A DNA stretch of 64,000 nt from Symbiodinium natans (lineage: Eukaryota; Sar; Dinophyceae; Suessiales; Symbiodiniaceae). Each line of letters begins with the position of its first letter. Positions within the stretch are counted from its first letter, which is position 1. The stretch spans positions 1 to 64,000 of the forward strand of contig CAJNDS010002835.1 of assembly GCA_905221605.1 (NCBI GenBank), in the 5' to 3' direction. Positions 40,606 through 53,972 of the stretch are shown one piece after another. The notes beneath the pieces were generated by a model, which searched no databases, was not told the origin of the DNA, and saw only the letters and a list, made by a program, of their open reading frames with translations. The position numbers and the translations under genes are program-made.

Positions 40606-41553
40606 GACCTGAGCGTGTGGGGCAGCTGCGCAGCTTCTTCGCGAGCATGAAGGCTGCCGGCACGAAGCTGAGCATCATCACCAAGGGCAACGTGGGTGCC
40701 TGCCGATATCTGCTGGAGAACGAAGGGCTGCTGCAGTTCTTCGAGCAGGTCTTCGGCATGCTTGGCCAGTTCTACGGTGAGTCCGACTTCGACCGCGCCA
40801 ACCCTGAGCCGTCTCCGCTGGAAGGCAGCGTTGACTGCGAGCTGCGCGAGTCTAAGGCCAACCTCATCCGCAACTTGATGTCTCGAGCGTCTTTGGGCGT
40901 CGACGAGGCGTGCCTGGTTGAGGACGACGCCCAGGAGATTGCATCCGTGCAGGGCATCTGCCGCAGCGTCTTCGTGGCTGAGAGGCGTGGGGTGACCGAG
41001 AGCGAGATGGATGAGCTGAGACGCCTTGCAGGTGCGAGAGCTTCAGAGGCTGCGGAGGCCAAAGCAGAGGCCAAAGCCTTCAGCAAAGTGGCGCCGAAGG
41101 CAGCGCTGATAGCTAAGCCGCAAGCCGCTCCCCCGCCACCTCCGCCAGATGGCTTCAGTGGCATCTGCAAGGTTGGAGGAAAGAGCGTTCCACCCGGCAA
41201 GGGGCCTGCGGCACCCGCGCCGCCGCCCTCAGGTTTCAGCGGAGTCTTTACGTCAGGCTCCACCGTGCCAGCTGCCAAGGCTTCGCCAAAGCAAGAGGCT
41301 GCCCAGAGTGGAGAGGGCTTGAAGCACGTGTACTTCGACTTCGACCAGACCATCTCCAAGATCCACGTCTTCAAGCAGCTCGCTGGCTGGGAGCCGGGAG
41401 TCGACGCGCCGCACGCGCTGTCCGAGCGCGGGCAGATCCACCGACTGAAGATGCTGAATGCGGCACAGTACGCCTACCAGGGAAGCACAGGCACCGTGGT
41501 GCCGTGCGCCGCAGGAACACAGGGGGCCTCTTGGACAGCTTGCGCTTTGGGAG
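40606..41553 (+). CDS. HAD polyprotein exon 7 (948 bp)
   Basis: Specific changes: RRGVTESE (Met to Val), linker GICKVGG and FTSGSTV, QSGEGLK. Motifs are intact. The 349-bp 3' intron matches the one after exon 13. Confidence 0.88.
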
Positions 41554-41902
41554 GACCGCAAACTGTTTGCATAGCTGGGAGTTCAATGTAGATGTTCGGC
41601 GGCTTGGTGCAAGCCTGGCGAGAGCTTTCCTTGTAGCAGCTCTCTCTGTGGACGCCCACAAATTCTACAGTATAGACAGCCTGCTGAATTTGCTCGCCTT
41701 CTATGGTTGTGTTCACATGGCCATTGTTGGGGTGTAAAGTCCGTGAGTATGCCGGTTTTTAATCAGTGCCCTGGCTTCAAAGCACGGGCCTCTGAAGTAG
41801 ATTGCTATATACTGCTATGAATGTAAAGGGATCTGACCTTGACCCACAACATGCTTTATCCTCTCTAGCAGACTCTATCACAGAGATGAGAGACGTTTGC
41901 AG

Positions 41903-42850
41903 GACCTGAGCGTGTGGGGCAGCTGCGCAGCTTCTTCGCGAGCATGAAGGCTGCCGGCACGAAGCTGAGCATCATCACCAAGGGCAACGTGGGTGCCTGC
42001 CGATATCTGCTGGAGAACGAAGGGCTGCTGCAGTTCTTCGAGCAGGTCTTCGGCATGCTTGGCCAGTTCTACGGTGAGTCCGACTTCGACCGCGCCAACC
42101 CTGAGCCATCTCCTCTGGAAGGCAGCGTTGACTGCGAGCTGCGCGAGTCTAAGGCCAACCTCATCCGCAACTTGATGTCTCGAGCGTCTTTGGGCGTCGA
42201 CGAGGCGTGCCTGGTTGAGGACGACGCCCAGGAGATAGCATCCGTGCAGGGCATCTGCCGCAGCGTCTTCGTGGCTGAGAGGCGTGGGATGACCGAGAGC
42301 GAGATGGATGAGCTGAGACGCCTTGCAGGTGCGAGAGCTTCAGAGGCTGCGGAGGCCAAAGCAGAGGCCAAAGCCTTCAGCAAAGTGGCGCCGAAGGCAG
42401 CGCTGATAGCTAAGCCGCAAGCTGCTCCCCCGCCACCTCCGCCGGATGGCTTCAGTGGCGTCTGCAAGGCTGGAGGAAACAGCGTTCCACCCGGCAAGGG
42501 GCCTGCGGCACCCGCACCCCCGCCCTCAGGCTTCAGCGGAGTCTTTAAGTCAGGCTCCACCGTGCCAGCTGCCAAGGCTTCGCCAAAGCAAGAGGCTGCC
42601 CAGAGTGGAGGGGGCTTGAAGCACGTGTACTTCGACTTTGACCAGACCATCTCCAAGATCCACGTCTTCAAGCAGCTCGCTGGCTGGGAGCCGGGCGTCG
42701 ACGCGCCGCACGCGCTGTCCGAGCGCGGGCAGATCCACCGACTGAAGATGCTGAATGCGGCACAGTACGCCTACCAGGGAAGCACAGGCACCGTGGTGCC
42801 GTGCGCCGCAGGAACACAGGGGGCCTCTTGGACAGCTTGCGCTTTGGGAG
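41903..42850 (+). CDS. HAD polyprotein exon 8 (948 bp)
   Basis: The linker has GGNSVPPGK (Lys to Asn), a change shared only with exon 16. Motifs are intact. The 388-bp 3' intron is repeated after exon 9. Confidence 0.88.
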
Positions 42851-43238
42851 GACTGCAAACTGTTTGCATAGCTGGGAGTTCAATGTAGGTGTTCGGCAGC
42901 TTGGTGGAAGCCTGGCGAGAGCTTTCCGTGTAGCAGCTCTCTGCGGACGCCCACAAGTTCTACAGTATAGACAGCCTGCTGAATTTTGCTCGCCTTGTAT
43001 GGTTGTGTTCACGTGGCCTGGTGGACTGTAGTGGTGTAAAGTCTGTGAGTATGCAGGTATTTTGTAGCGCGTTAGATTGCTCCATCTGCTGCTCGTTGCC
43101 GAGTAAGTGCCCTGGCTTCAAAGCACGGGCCTCTGGAGTAGATTGCGATATACTGCTATGAATGTAAAGGGGTCTGACCTTTTGACCCGCAACATGCTCT
43201 ATCCTCTCTAGCATCACGGAGATGAGAGACGTTTGCAG

Positions 43239-44186
43239 GACCTGAGCGTGTGGGGCAGCTGCGCAGCTTCTTCGCGAGCATGAAGGCTGCCGGCACGAAG
43301 CTGAGCATCATCACCAAGGGCAACGTGGGTGCCTGCCGATATCTGCTGGAGAACGAAGGGCTGCTGCAGTTTTTCGAGCAGGCCTTCGGCATGCTTGGCC
43401 AGTTCTACGGTGAGTCCGACTTCGACCGCGCCAACCCTGAGCCATCTCCTCTGGAAGGCAGCGTTGACTGCGAGCTGCGCGAGTCTAAGGCCAACCTCAT
43501 CCGCAACTTGATGTCTCGAGCGTCTTTGGGCGTCGACGAGGCGTGCCTGGTCGAGGACGACGCCCAGGAGATTGCATCCGTGCAGGGCATCTGCCGCAGC
43601 GTCTTCGTGGCTGAGAGGCGTGGGATGACCGAGAGCGAGATGGATGAGCTGAGACGCCTTGCAGGTGCGAGAGCTTCAGAGGCTGCGGAGGCCAAAGCAG
43701 AGGCCAAAGCCTTCAGCAAAGTGGCGCCGAAGGCAGCGCTGATAGCTAAGCCGCAAGCTGCTCCCCCGCCACCTCCGCCAGATGGCTTCAGTGGCATCTG
43801 CAAGGTTGGAGGAAAGAGCGTTCCACCCGGCAAGGGGCCTGCGGCACCCGCGCCGCCGCCCTCAGGTTTCAGCGGAGTCTTTACGTCAGGCTCCACCGTG
43901 CCAGCTGCCAAGGCTTCGCCAAAGCAAGAGGCTGCCCAGAGTGGAGGGGGCTTGAAGCACGTGTACTTCGACTTTGACCAGACCATCTCCAAGATCCACG
44001 TCTTCAAGCAGCTCGCTGGCTGGGAGCCGGGCGTCGACGCGCCGCACGCGCTGTCCGAGCGCGGGCAGATCCACCGACTGAAGATGCTGAATGCGGCACA
44101 GTACGCCTACCAGGGAAGCACAGGCACAGTGGTGCCGTGCGCCGCAGGAACACAGGGGGCCTCTTGGACAGCTTGCGCTTTGGGAG
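43239..44186 (+). CDS. HAD polyprotein exon 9 (948 bp)
   Basis: FEQAFGML (Val to Ala) is unique. The linker is GICKVGG/FTSGSTV as in exon 7, so exons 7 and 9 share a conversion tract that exon 8 lacks. Motifs are intact. Confidence 0.88.
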
Positions 44187-44574
44187 GACTGCAAACTGTT
44201 TGCATAGCTGGGAGTTCAATGTAGGTGTTCGGCAGCTTGGTGGAAGCCTGGCGAGAGCTTTCCGTGTAGCAGCTCTCTGCGGACGCCCACAAGTTCTACA
44301 GTATAGACAGCCTGCTGAATTTTGCTCGCCTTGTATGGTTGTGTTCACGTGGCCTGGTGGACTGTAGTGGTGTAAAGTCTGTGAGTATGCAGGTATTTTG
44401 TAGCGCGTTAGATTGCTCCATCTGCTGCTCGTTGCCGAGTAAGTGCCCTGGCTTCAAAGCACGGGCCTCTGGAGTAGATTGCGATATACTGCTATGAATG
44501 TAAAGGGGTCTGACCTTTTGACCCGCAACATGCTCTATCCTCTCTAGCATCACGGAGATGAGAGACGTTTGCAG

Positions 44575-45522
44575 GACCTGAGCGTGTGGGGCAGCTGCGC
44601 AGCTTCTTCGCGAGCATGAAGGCTGCCGGCACGAAGCTGAGCATCATCACCAAGGGCAACGTGGGTGCCTGCCGATATCTGCTGGAGAACGAAGGGCTGC
44701 TGCAGTTTTTCGAGCAGGTCTTCGGCATGCTTGGCCAGTTCTACGGTGAGTCCGACTTCGACCGCGCCAACCCTGAGCCGTCTCCGCTGGAAGGCAGCGC
44801 TGACTGCGAGCTGCGCGAGTCTAAGGCCAACCTCATCCGCAACTTGATGTCTCGAGCGTCTTTGGGCGTCGACGAGGCGTGCCTGGTTGAGGACGACGCC
44901 CAGGAGATAGCATCCGTGCAGGGCATCTGCCGCAGCGTCTTCGTGGCTGAGAGGCGTGGGATGACCGAGAGCGAGATGGATGAGCTGAGACGCCTTGCAG
45001 GTGCGAGAGCTTCAGAGGCTGCGGAGGCCAAAGCAGAGGCCAAAGCCTTCAGCAAAGTGGCGCCGAAGGCAGCGCTGATAGCTAAGCCGCAAGCTGCTCC
45101 CCCGCCACCTCCGCCAGATGGTTTCAGTGGCATCTGCAAGGTTGGAGGAAAGAGCGTTCCACCCGGCAAGGGGCCTGCGGCACCCGCACCCCCGCCCTCA
45201 GGCTTCAGCGGAGTCTTTAAGTCAGGCTCCACCGTGCCAGCTGCCAAGGCTTCGCCAAAGCAAGAGGCTGCCCAGAGTGGAGAGGGCTTGAAGCACGTGT
45301 ACTTCGACTTCGACCAGACCATCTCCAAGATCCACGTCTTCAAGCAGCTCGCTGGCTGGGAGCCGGGCGTCGACGCGCCGCACGCGCTGTCCGAGCGCGG
45401 GCAGATCCACCGACTGAAGATGCTGAATGCGGCACAGTACGCCTACCAGGGAAGCACAGGCACCGTGGTGCCGTGCGCCGCAGGAACACAGGGGGCCTCT
45501 TGGACAGCTTGCGCTTTGGGAG
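44575..45522 (+). CDS. HAD polyprotein exon 10 (948 bp)
   Basis: First copy with GSADCELR (Val to Ala). Linker GICKVGG with FKSGSTV; QSGEGLK. Motifs are intact. The 346-bp 3' intron is nearly the same as the one after exon 11. Confidence 0.88.
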
Positions 45523-45868
45523 GACCGCAAACTGTTTGCATAGCTGGGAGTTCAATGTAGATGTTCGGCGGCTTGGTGCAAGCCTGGCGAGAGCTTCCTT
45601 ATAGCAGCTCTCTGCGGACGCCCACAAGTTCTACAGTATAGACAGCCTGCTGAATTTGCTCGCCTTCTATGGTTGTGTTCACATGGCCATTGTTGGGGTG
45701 TAAAGTCTGTGAGTATGCCGGTTTTTAATCAGTGCCCTGGCTTCAAAGCACGGGCCTCTGAAGTAGATTGCTATATACTGCTATGAAAGGAAAGGGGTCT
45801 GACCTTGACCCGCAACATGCTCTATCCTCTCTAGCAGACTCTATCACAGAGATGAGAGACGTTTGCAG

Positions 45869-46816
45869 GACCTGAGCGTGTGGGGCAGCTGCGCAGCTTC
45901 TTCGCGAGCATGAAGGCTGCCGGCACGAAGCTGAGCATCATCACCAAGGGCAACGTGGGTGCCTGCCGATATCTGCTGGAGAACGAAGGGCTGCTGCAGT
46001 TCTTCGAGCAGGTCTTCGGCATGCTTGGCCAGTTCTACGGTGAGTCCGACTTCGACCGCGCCAACCCTGAGCCGTCTCCGCTGGAAGGTAGCGTTGACTG
46101 CGAGCTGCGCGAGTCTAAGGCCAACCTCATCCGCAACTTGATGTCTCGAGCGTCTTTGGGCGTCGACGAGGCGTGCCTGGTTGAGGACGACGCCCAGGAG
46201 ATTGCATCCGTGCAGGGCATCTGCCGCAGCGTCTTCGTGGCTGAGAGGCGTGGGATGACCGAGAGCGAGATGGATGAGCTGAGACGCCTTGCAGGTGCGA
46301 GAGCTTCAGGGGCTGGTGAGGCCAAAGCAGAGGCCAAAGCCTTCAGCAAAGTGGCGCCGAAGGCAGCGCTGATAGCTAAGCCGCAAGCTGCTCCCCCGCC
46401 ACCTCCGCCGGATGGCTTCAGTGGCGTCTGCAAGGCTGGAGGAAAGAGCGTTCCACCCGGCAAGGGGCCTGCGGCACCCGCACCCCCGCCCTCAGGTTTC
46501 ACCGGAGTCTTTAAGTCAGGCTCCACCGTGCCAGCTGCCAAGGCTTCGCCAAAGCAAGAGGCTGCCCAGAGTGGAGGGGGCTTGAAGCACGTGTACTTCG
46601 ACTTCGACCAGACCATCTCCAAGATCCACGTCTTCAAGCAGCTCGCTGGCTGGGAGCCGGGCGTCGACGCGCCGCACGCGCTGTCCGAGCGCGGGCAGAT
46701 CCACCGACTGAAGATGCTGAATGCGGCACAGTACGCCTACCAGGGAAGCACAGGCACCGTGGTGCCGTGCGCCGCAGGAACACAGGGGGCCTCTTGGACA
46801 GCGTGCGCTTTGGGAG
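45869..46816 (+). CDS. HAD polyprotein exon 11 (948 bp)
   Basis: Specific: ASGAGEAKAEAK in the linker and GFTGVFK (Ser to Thr) in the second proline motif. Motifs are intact. Confidence 0.88.
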
Positions 46817-47163
46817 GACCGCAAACTGTTTGCATAGCTGGGAGTTCAATGTAGGTGTTCGGCGGCTTGGTGCAAGCCTGGCGAGAGCTTTCCTTGTAGC
46901 AGCTCTCTGTGGACGCCCACAAATTCTACAGTATAGACAGCCTGCTGAATTTGCTCGCCTTCTATGGTTGTGTTCACATGGCCATCGTTGGGGTGTAAAG
47001 TCTGTGAGTATGCCGGTTTTTAATCAGTGCCCTGGCTTCAAAGCACGGGCCTCTGAAGTAGATTGCTATATACTGCTATGAAAGGAAAGGGGTCTGACCT
47101 TGACCCGCAACATGCTCTATCCTCTCTAGCAGACTCTATCACAGAGATGAGAGACGTTTGCAG

Positions 47164-48111
47164 GACCTGAGCGTGTGGGGCAGCTGCGCAGCTTCTTCGC
47201 GAGCATGAAGGCTGCCGGCACGAAGCTGAGCATCATCACCAAGGGCAACGTGGGTGCCTGCCGATATCTGCTGGAGAACGAAGGGCTGCTGCAGTTCTTC
47301 GACCAGGTCTTCGGCATGCTTGGCCAGTTCTACGGTGAGTCCGACTTCGACCGCGCCAACCCTGAGCCGTCTCCGCTGGAAGGTAGCGTTGACTGCGAGC
47401 TGCGCGAGTCTAAGGCCAACCTCATCCGCAACTTGATGTCTCGAGCGTCTTTGGGCGTCGACGAGGCGTGCCTGGTTGAGGACGACGCCCAGGAGATTGC
47501 ATCCGTGCAGGGCATCTGCCGCAGCGTCTTCGTGTCTGAGAGGCGTGGGATGACCGAGAGCGAGATGGATGAGCTGAGACGCCTTGCAGGTGCGAGAGCT
47601 TCAGAGGCTGCGGAGGCCAAAGCAGAGGCCAAAGCCTTCAGCAAAGTGGCGCCGAAGGCAGCGCTGATAGCTAAGCCGCAAGCTGCTCCCCCGCCACCTC
47701 CGCCAGATGGCTTCAGTGGCGTCTGCAAGGCTGGAGGAAAGAGCGTTCCACCCGGCAAGGGGCCTGCGGCACCCGCACCCCCGCCCTCAGGCTTCAGCGG
47801 AGTCTTTAAGTCAGGCTCCACCGTGCCAGCTGCCAAGGCTTCGCCAAAGCAAGAGGCTGCCCAGAGTGGAGGGGGCTTGAAGCACGTGTACTTCGACTTC
47901 GACCAGACCATCTCCAAGATCCACGTCTTCAAGCAGCTCGCTGGCTGGGAGCCGGGCGTCGACGCGCCGCACGCGCTGTCCGAGCGCGGGCAGATCCACC
48001 GACTGAAGATGCTGAATGCGGCACAGTACGCCTACCAGGGAAGCACAGGCACCGTGGTGCCGTGCGCCGCAGGAACACAGGGGGCCTCTTGGACAGCTTG
48101 CGCTTTGGGAG
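47164..48111 (+). CDS. HAD polyprotein exon 12 (948 bp)
   Basis: Specific: FDQVFGML (Glu to Asp) and VFVSERRG (Ala to Ser), both shared with exon 14. Motifs are intact. The 3' intron (608 bp, 48112-48719) is unlike the others. If it were retained, the frame would run on to 48263. Confidence 0.88.
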
Positions 48112-48719
48112 GACTGCAGACTGCTTGTGTACGGACCTGTGAGATTTCAGTTGAGATGTTCGGCAGCTTGTTGCGCCCCAGCAGCTCACGGCGAACATGC
48201 AAAAGACATCCTGGTGTCCTCGACATCTGGCTTAGCTTGCCTTTCACACAAAATATCGTGTGAAGTCCACGAATCTGTAAAAGTTCGTGGACGGTGTGTT
48301 GGGGTCCACTGGGAACGCATGCAGGCATCATGAGTATCATTTTTATCATCAGATATCATCAAGGGTGGCATTGCTCCGGGTCGCTCGCAGATTTGCAAAT
48401 GAAGCGCGGTTCCCACATTTGACAAGAGTGCTGTGTTTGGGCCATCGGGAATAACGCGATCGAGCATCATGAGCTCAGGGTGGCACTGTCAAGGGGCGCT
48501 TGGAGATTTGCACGGGAAAGCAGGGGTTGTCACAGTTCACAAGAGTACGCTGCGCGGACTCGGACGTCTGCAGACTGCTTAGCTGTGGAGCTGTGAGATG
48601 TCATGCAATTAGTCAGTGTCGATTGCAGTGTATAGATGTGCCGGCCTGTTGGGACCTCCCCAAATTCCGCAATAGACGTTCCATCGTGTGTATACAATCG
48701 AGATGAGAGATGATTCCAG
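48112..48719 (+). other. array intron 12, unique 608 bp
   Basis: Only the GA donor (GACTGCAGACTGC) and the acceptor region are array-like. The interior is unrelated to other introns and contains an internal partial duplication (GCAGACTGCTT at about 48116 and 48570, each followed by a GAGAT phrase). No coding content is seen. Confidence 0.7.
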
Positions 48720-49667
48720 GACCTGAGCGTGTGGGGCAGCTGCGCAGCTTCTTCGCGAGCATGAAGGCTGCCGGCACGAAGCTGAGCATCATCACCAAGG
48801 GCAACGTGGGTGCCTGCCGATATCTGCTGGAGAACGAAGGGCTGCTGCAGTTCTTCGAGCAGGTCTTGGGCATGCTTGGCCAGTTCTACGGCGAGTCCGA
48901 CTTCGACCGCGCCAACCCTGAGCCGTCTCCGCTGGAAGGCAGCGTTGACTGCGAGCTGCGCGAGTCTAAGGCCAACCTCATCCGCAACTTGATGTCTCGA
49001 GCGTCTTTGGGCGTCGACGAGGCGTGCCTGGTTGAGGACGACGCCCAGGAGATTGCATCCGTGCAGGGCATCTGCCGCAGCGTCTTCGTGGCTGAGAGGC
49101 GTGGGATGACCGAGAGCGAGATGGATGAGCTGAGACGCCTTGCAGGTGCGAGAGCTTCAGAGGCTGCGGAGGCCAAAGCAGAGGCCAAAGCCTTCAGCAA
49201 AGTGGCGCCAAAGGCAGCGCTGATAGCTAAGCCGCAAGCTGCTCCCCCGCCACCTCCGCCAGATGGCTTCAGTGGCGTCTGCAAGGTTGGAGGAAAGAGC
49301 GTTCCACCCGGCAAGGGGCCTGCGGCACCCGCGCCCCCGCCCTCAGGCTTCAGCGGAGTCTTTAAGTCAGGCTCCACCGTGCCAGCTGCCAAGGCTTCGC
49401 CAAAGCAAGAGGCTGCCCAGAGTGGAGAGGGCTTGAAGCACGTGTACTTCGACTTTGACCAGACCATCTCCAAGATCCACGTCTTCAAGCAGCTCGCTGG
49501 CTGGGAGCCGGGCGTCGACGCGCCGCACGCGCTGTCCGAGCGCGGGCAGATCCACCGACTGAAGATGCTGAATGCGGCACAGTACGCCTACCAGGGAAGC
49601 ACAGGCACCGTGGTGCCGTGCGCCGCAGGAACACAGGGGGCCTCTTGGACAGCTTGCGCTTTGGGAG
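48720..49667 (+). CDS. HAD polyprotein exon 13 (948 bp)
   Basis: Specific: EQVLGML (Phe to Leu); GVCKVGG; QSGEGLK. It enters after GATTCCAG instead of TTTGCAG. Motifs are intact. The intron after it is the 349-bp form seen after exon 7. Confidence 0.88.
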
Positions 49668-50016
49668 GACTGCAAACTGTTTGCATAGCTGGGAGTTCAA
49701 TGTAGATGTTCGGCGGCTTGGTGCAAGCCTGGCGAGAGCTTTCCTTGTAGCAGCTCTCTCTGTGGACGCCCACAAATTCTACAGTATAGACAGCCTGCTG
49801 AATTTGCTCGCCTTCTATGGTTGTGTTCACATGGCCATTGTTGGGGTGTAAAGTCCGTGAGTATGCCGGTTTTTAATCAGTGCCCTGGCTTCAAAGCACG
49901 GGCCTCTGAAGTAGATTGCTATATACTGCTATGAATGTAAAGGGATCTGACCTTGACCCACAACATGCTCTATCCTCTCTAGCAGACTCTATCACAGAGA
50001 TGAGAGACGTTTGCAG

Positions 50017-50964
50017 GACCTGAGCGTGTGGGGCAGCTGCGCAGCTTCTTCGCGAGCATGAAGGCTGCCGGCACGAAGCTGAGCATCATCACCAAGGGCA
50101 ACGTGGGTGCCTGCCGATATCTGCTGGAGAACGAAGGGCTGCTGCAGTTCTTCGACCAGGTCTTCGGCATGCTTGGCCAGTTCTACGGTGAGTCCGACTT
50201 CGACCGCGCCAACCCTGAGCCGTCTCCGCTGGAAGGCAGCGCTGACTGCGAGCTGCGCGAGTCTAAGGCCAACCTCATCCGCAACTTGATGTCTCGAGCG
50301 TCTTTGGGCGTCGACGAGGCGTGCCTGGTTGAGGACGACGCCCAGGAGATAGCATCCGTGCAGGGCATCTGCCGCAGCGTCTTCGTGTCTGAGAGGCGTG
50401 GGATGACCGAGAGCGAGATGGATGAGCTGAGACGCCTTGCAGGTGCGAGAGCTTCAGAGGCTGCGGAGGCCAAAGCAGAGGCCAAAGCCTTCAGCAAAGT
50501 GGCGCCGAAGGCAGCGCTGATAACTAAGCCGCAAACCGCTCCCCCGCCACCTCCACCGGATGGCTTCAGTGGCATCTGCAAGGTTGGAGGAAAGAGCGTT
50601 CCACCCGGCAAGGGGCCTGTGGCACCCGCGCCCCCGCCCTCAGGTTTCAGCGGAGTCTTTAAGTCAGGCTGCACCGTGCCAGCTGCCAAGGCTTCGCCAA
50701 AGCAAGAGGCTGCCCAGAGTGGAGGGGGCTTGAAGCACGTGTACTTCGACTTTGACCAGACCATCTCCAAGATCCACGTCTTCAAGCAGCTCGCTGGCTG
50801 GGAGCCGGGCGTCGACGCGCCGCACGCGCTGTCGGAGCGCGGGCAGATCCACCGACTGAAGATGCTGAATGCGGCACAGTACGCCTACCAGGGAAGCACA
50901 GGCACCGTGGTGCCGTGCGCCGCAGGAACACAGGGGGCCTCTTGGACAGCTTGCGCTTTGGGAG
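50017..50964 (+). CDS. HAD polyprotein exon 14 (948 bp)
   Basis: The most changed type-A copy: FDQVFGML, GSADCELR, VSERRG, ITKPQTAP, GICKVGG, SGCTVPA. Motifs are intact despite this. The 397-bp 3' intron belongs to a second sequence class, ending ATGTGAGATGTTTGCAG. Confidence 0.88.
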
Positions 50965-51361
50965 GACTGCAAACTGTTTGCATAGCTGGGAGTTCAATGT
51001 AGATGTTCGGCGGCTTGGTGCAAGCCTGGCGAGAGCTTTCCTTGTAGCAGCTCTCTGCGGGCACCCACAAGTTCTACAGGATAGACAGCCTGCTGAATTT
51101 TGCTCGCCTTCCATGGTTGTGTTCGTTGCCTTTGTTGGGGTGTAAAGTCCGTGAGTATACAGGTATTTGGTAGCGCGTTACATTGCTCCATCTATGCATT
51201 GCCTAGAAAACATTCCCTGGCTTCAACGCACGGGCCTCTGGAACAGACAGCTTTGAATGTAAAGGGGTCTGACATGGTCTGACCCTTGACCACGACATGC
51301 TTTATCGTCTCATATCGTCGTCTCTATCGGACTCTATCACAGAGATGTGAGATGTTTGCAG

Positions 51362-52309
51362 GACCTGAGCGTGTGGGGCAGCTGCGCTTCTTCTTCGCGA
51401 GCATGAAGGCTGCCGGCACGAAGCTGAGCATCATCACCAAGGGCAACGTGGGTGCCTGCCGATATCTGCTGGAGAACGAAGGGCTGCTGCAGTTCTTCGA
51501 GCAGGTCTTCGGCATGCTTGGCCAGTTCTACGGCGAGTCCGACTTCGACCGCGCCAACCCTGAGCCGTCTCCGCTGGAAGGCAGCGCTGACTGCGAGCTG
51601 CGCGAGTCTAAGGCCAACCTCATCCGCAACTTGATGTCTCGAGCGTCTTTGGGCGTCGACGAAGCGTGCCTGGTTGAGGACGACGCCCAGGAGATAGCAT
51701 CCGTGCAGGGCATCTGCCGCAGCGTCTTCGTGGCTGAGAGGCGTGGGATGACCGAGAGCGAGATGGATGAGCTGAGACGCCTTGCAGGTGCGAGAGCTTC
51801 AGAGGCTGCGGAGGCCAAAGCAGAGGCCAAAGCCTTCAGCAAAGTGGCGCCGAAGGCAGCGCTGATAGCTAAGCCGCAAGCTGCTCCCCCGCCACCTCCG
51901 CCAGATGGCTTCAGTGGCGTCTGCAAGGCTGGAGGAAAGAGCGTTCCACCCGGCAAGGGGCCTGTGGCACCCGCGCCCCCGCCCTCAGGCTTCAGCGGAG
52001 TCTTTAAGTCAGGCTCCACCGTGCCAGCTGCCAAGGCTTCGCCAAAGCAAGAGGCTGCCCAGAGTGGAGGGGGCTTGAAGCACGTGTACTTCGACTTTGA
52101 CCAGACCATCTCCAAGATCCACGTCTTCAAGCAGCTCGCTGGCTGGGAGCCGGGCGTCGACGCGCCGCACGCGCTGTCCGAGCGCGGGCAGATCCACCGA
52201 CTGAAGATGCTGAATGCGGCACAGTGCGCCTACCAGGGAAGCACAGGCACCGTGGTACCGTGCGCCGCAGGAACACAGGGGGCCTCTTGGACAGCTTGCG
52301 CTTTGGGAG
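51362..52309 (+). CDS. HAD polyprotein exon 15 (948 bp)
   Basis: Starts GPERVGQLRFFFASMK (Ser to Phe), shared only with exon 17; GSADCELR. The 400-bp 3' intron repeats the one after exon 6, about 12.1 kb away. Motifs are intact. Confidence 0.88.
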
Positions 52310-52709
52310 GACTGCAAACTGTTTGCATAGCTGGGAGTTCAATGTAGCTGTTCGGTGGCTTGGTGCAAGCCTGGCCTGGCGAGAGCTTTCCTTGTAGCAG
52401 CTCTCTGCGGGCACCCACAAGTTCTACAGGATAGACAGCCTGCTGAATTTTGCTCGCCTTGTCTGGTTGTGTTCACGTGGCCTGGTGGACTGTAGTGGTG
52501 TAAAGTCTGTGAGTATGCAGGTATTTTGTAGCGCGTTAGATTCCTCCATCTGCTGCTCGTTGCCGAGTAAATGCCCTGGCTTCAAAGCACGGGCCTCTGG
52601 AGTAGATTGCTATATACTGCTATGAATGTAAAGGGGTCTGACCTTTTGACCCGCAACATGCTCTATCCTCTCTAGCAGACTCTATCACAGAGATGAGAGA
52701 CGTTTGCAG

Positions 52710-53657
52710 GACCTGAGCGTGTGGGGCAGCTGCGCAGCTTCTTCGCGAGCATGAAGGCTGCCGGCACGAAGCTGAGCATCATCACCAAGGGCAACGTGGG
52801 TGCCTGCCGATATCTGCTGGAGAACGAAGGGCTGCTGCAGTTCTTCGAGCAGGTCTTCGGCATGCTTGGCCAGTTCTACGGTGAGTCCGACTTCGACCGC
52901 GCCAACCCTGAGCCGTCTCCGCTGGAAGGCAGCGCTGACTGCGAGCTGCGCGAGTCTAAGGCCAACCTCATCCGCAACTTGATGTCTCGAGCGTCTTTGG
53001 GCGTCGACGAGGCGTGCCTGGTTGAGGACGACGCCCAGGAGATAGCATCCGTGCAGGGCATCTGCCGCAGCGTCTTCGTGGCTGAGAGGCGTGGGATGAC
53101 CGAGAGCGAGATGGATGAGCTGAGACGCCTTGCAGGTGCGAGAGCTTCAGAGGCTGCGGAGGCCAAAGCAGAGGCCAAAGCCTTCAGCAAAGTGGCGCCG
53201 AAGGCAGCGCTGATAGCTAAGCCGCAAGCTGCTCCCCCGCCACCTCCGCCGGATGGCTTCAGTGGCGTCTGCAAGGCTGGAGGAAACAGCGTTCCACCCG
53301 GCAAGGGGCCTGCGGCACCCGCACCCCCGCCCTCAGGCTTCAGCGGAGTCTTTAAGTCAGGCTCCACCGTGCCAGCTGCCAAGGCTTCGCCAAAGCAAGA
53401 GGCTGCCCAGAGTGGAGGGGGCTTGAAGCACGTGTACTTCGACTTCGACCAGACCATCTCCAAGATCCACGTCTTCAAGCAGCTCGCTGGCTGGGAGCCG
53501 GGCGTCGACGCGCCGCACGCGCTGTCCGAGCGCGGGCAGATCCACCGACTGAAGATGCTGAATGCGGCACAGTGCGCCTACCAGGGAAGCACAGGCACCG
53601 TGGTGCCGTGCGCCGCAGGAACACAGGGGGCCTCTTGGACAGCTTGCGCGTTGGGAG
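52710..53657 (+). CDS. HAD polyprotein exon 16 (948 bp)
   Basis: Last copy with full-length type-A linker; GGNSVPPGK as in exon 8; QCAYQGS cap. The 315-bp 3' intron is a shortened relative of the one after exon 14. Motifs are intact. Confidence 0.88.
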
Positions 53658-53972
53658 GACTGCAAACTGTTTGCATAGCTGGGAGTTCAATGTAGGTGTT
53701 CGGCGGCTTGGTGCAAGCCTGGCGAGAGCTTTCCTTGCTCTCTGCGGGCACCCACAAGTTCTACAGGATAGACAGCCTGCTGAATTTTGCTCGCCTTCTG
53801 TGGTTGTGTTCGTGGCCTTTGTTGCAGGTATTTGGTAGCGTGTTAGATTGCTCCATCTGCTCATTGCCTATAAAATATTCCCTGGCTTCAGTCTGTCCCG
53901 TGACCACGACATGCTTTATCGTCTCATATCGTCTCTATCAGACTCTATCACAGAGATGTGAGATGTTTGCAG

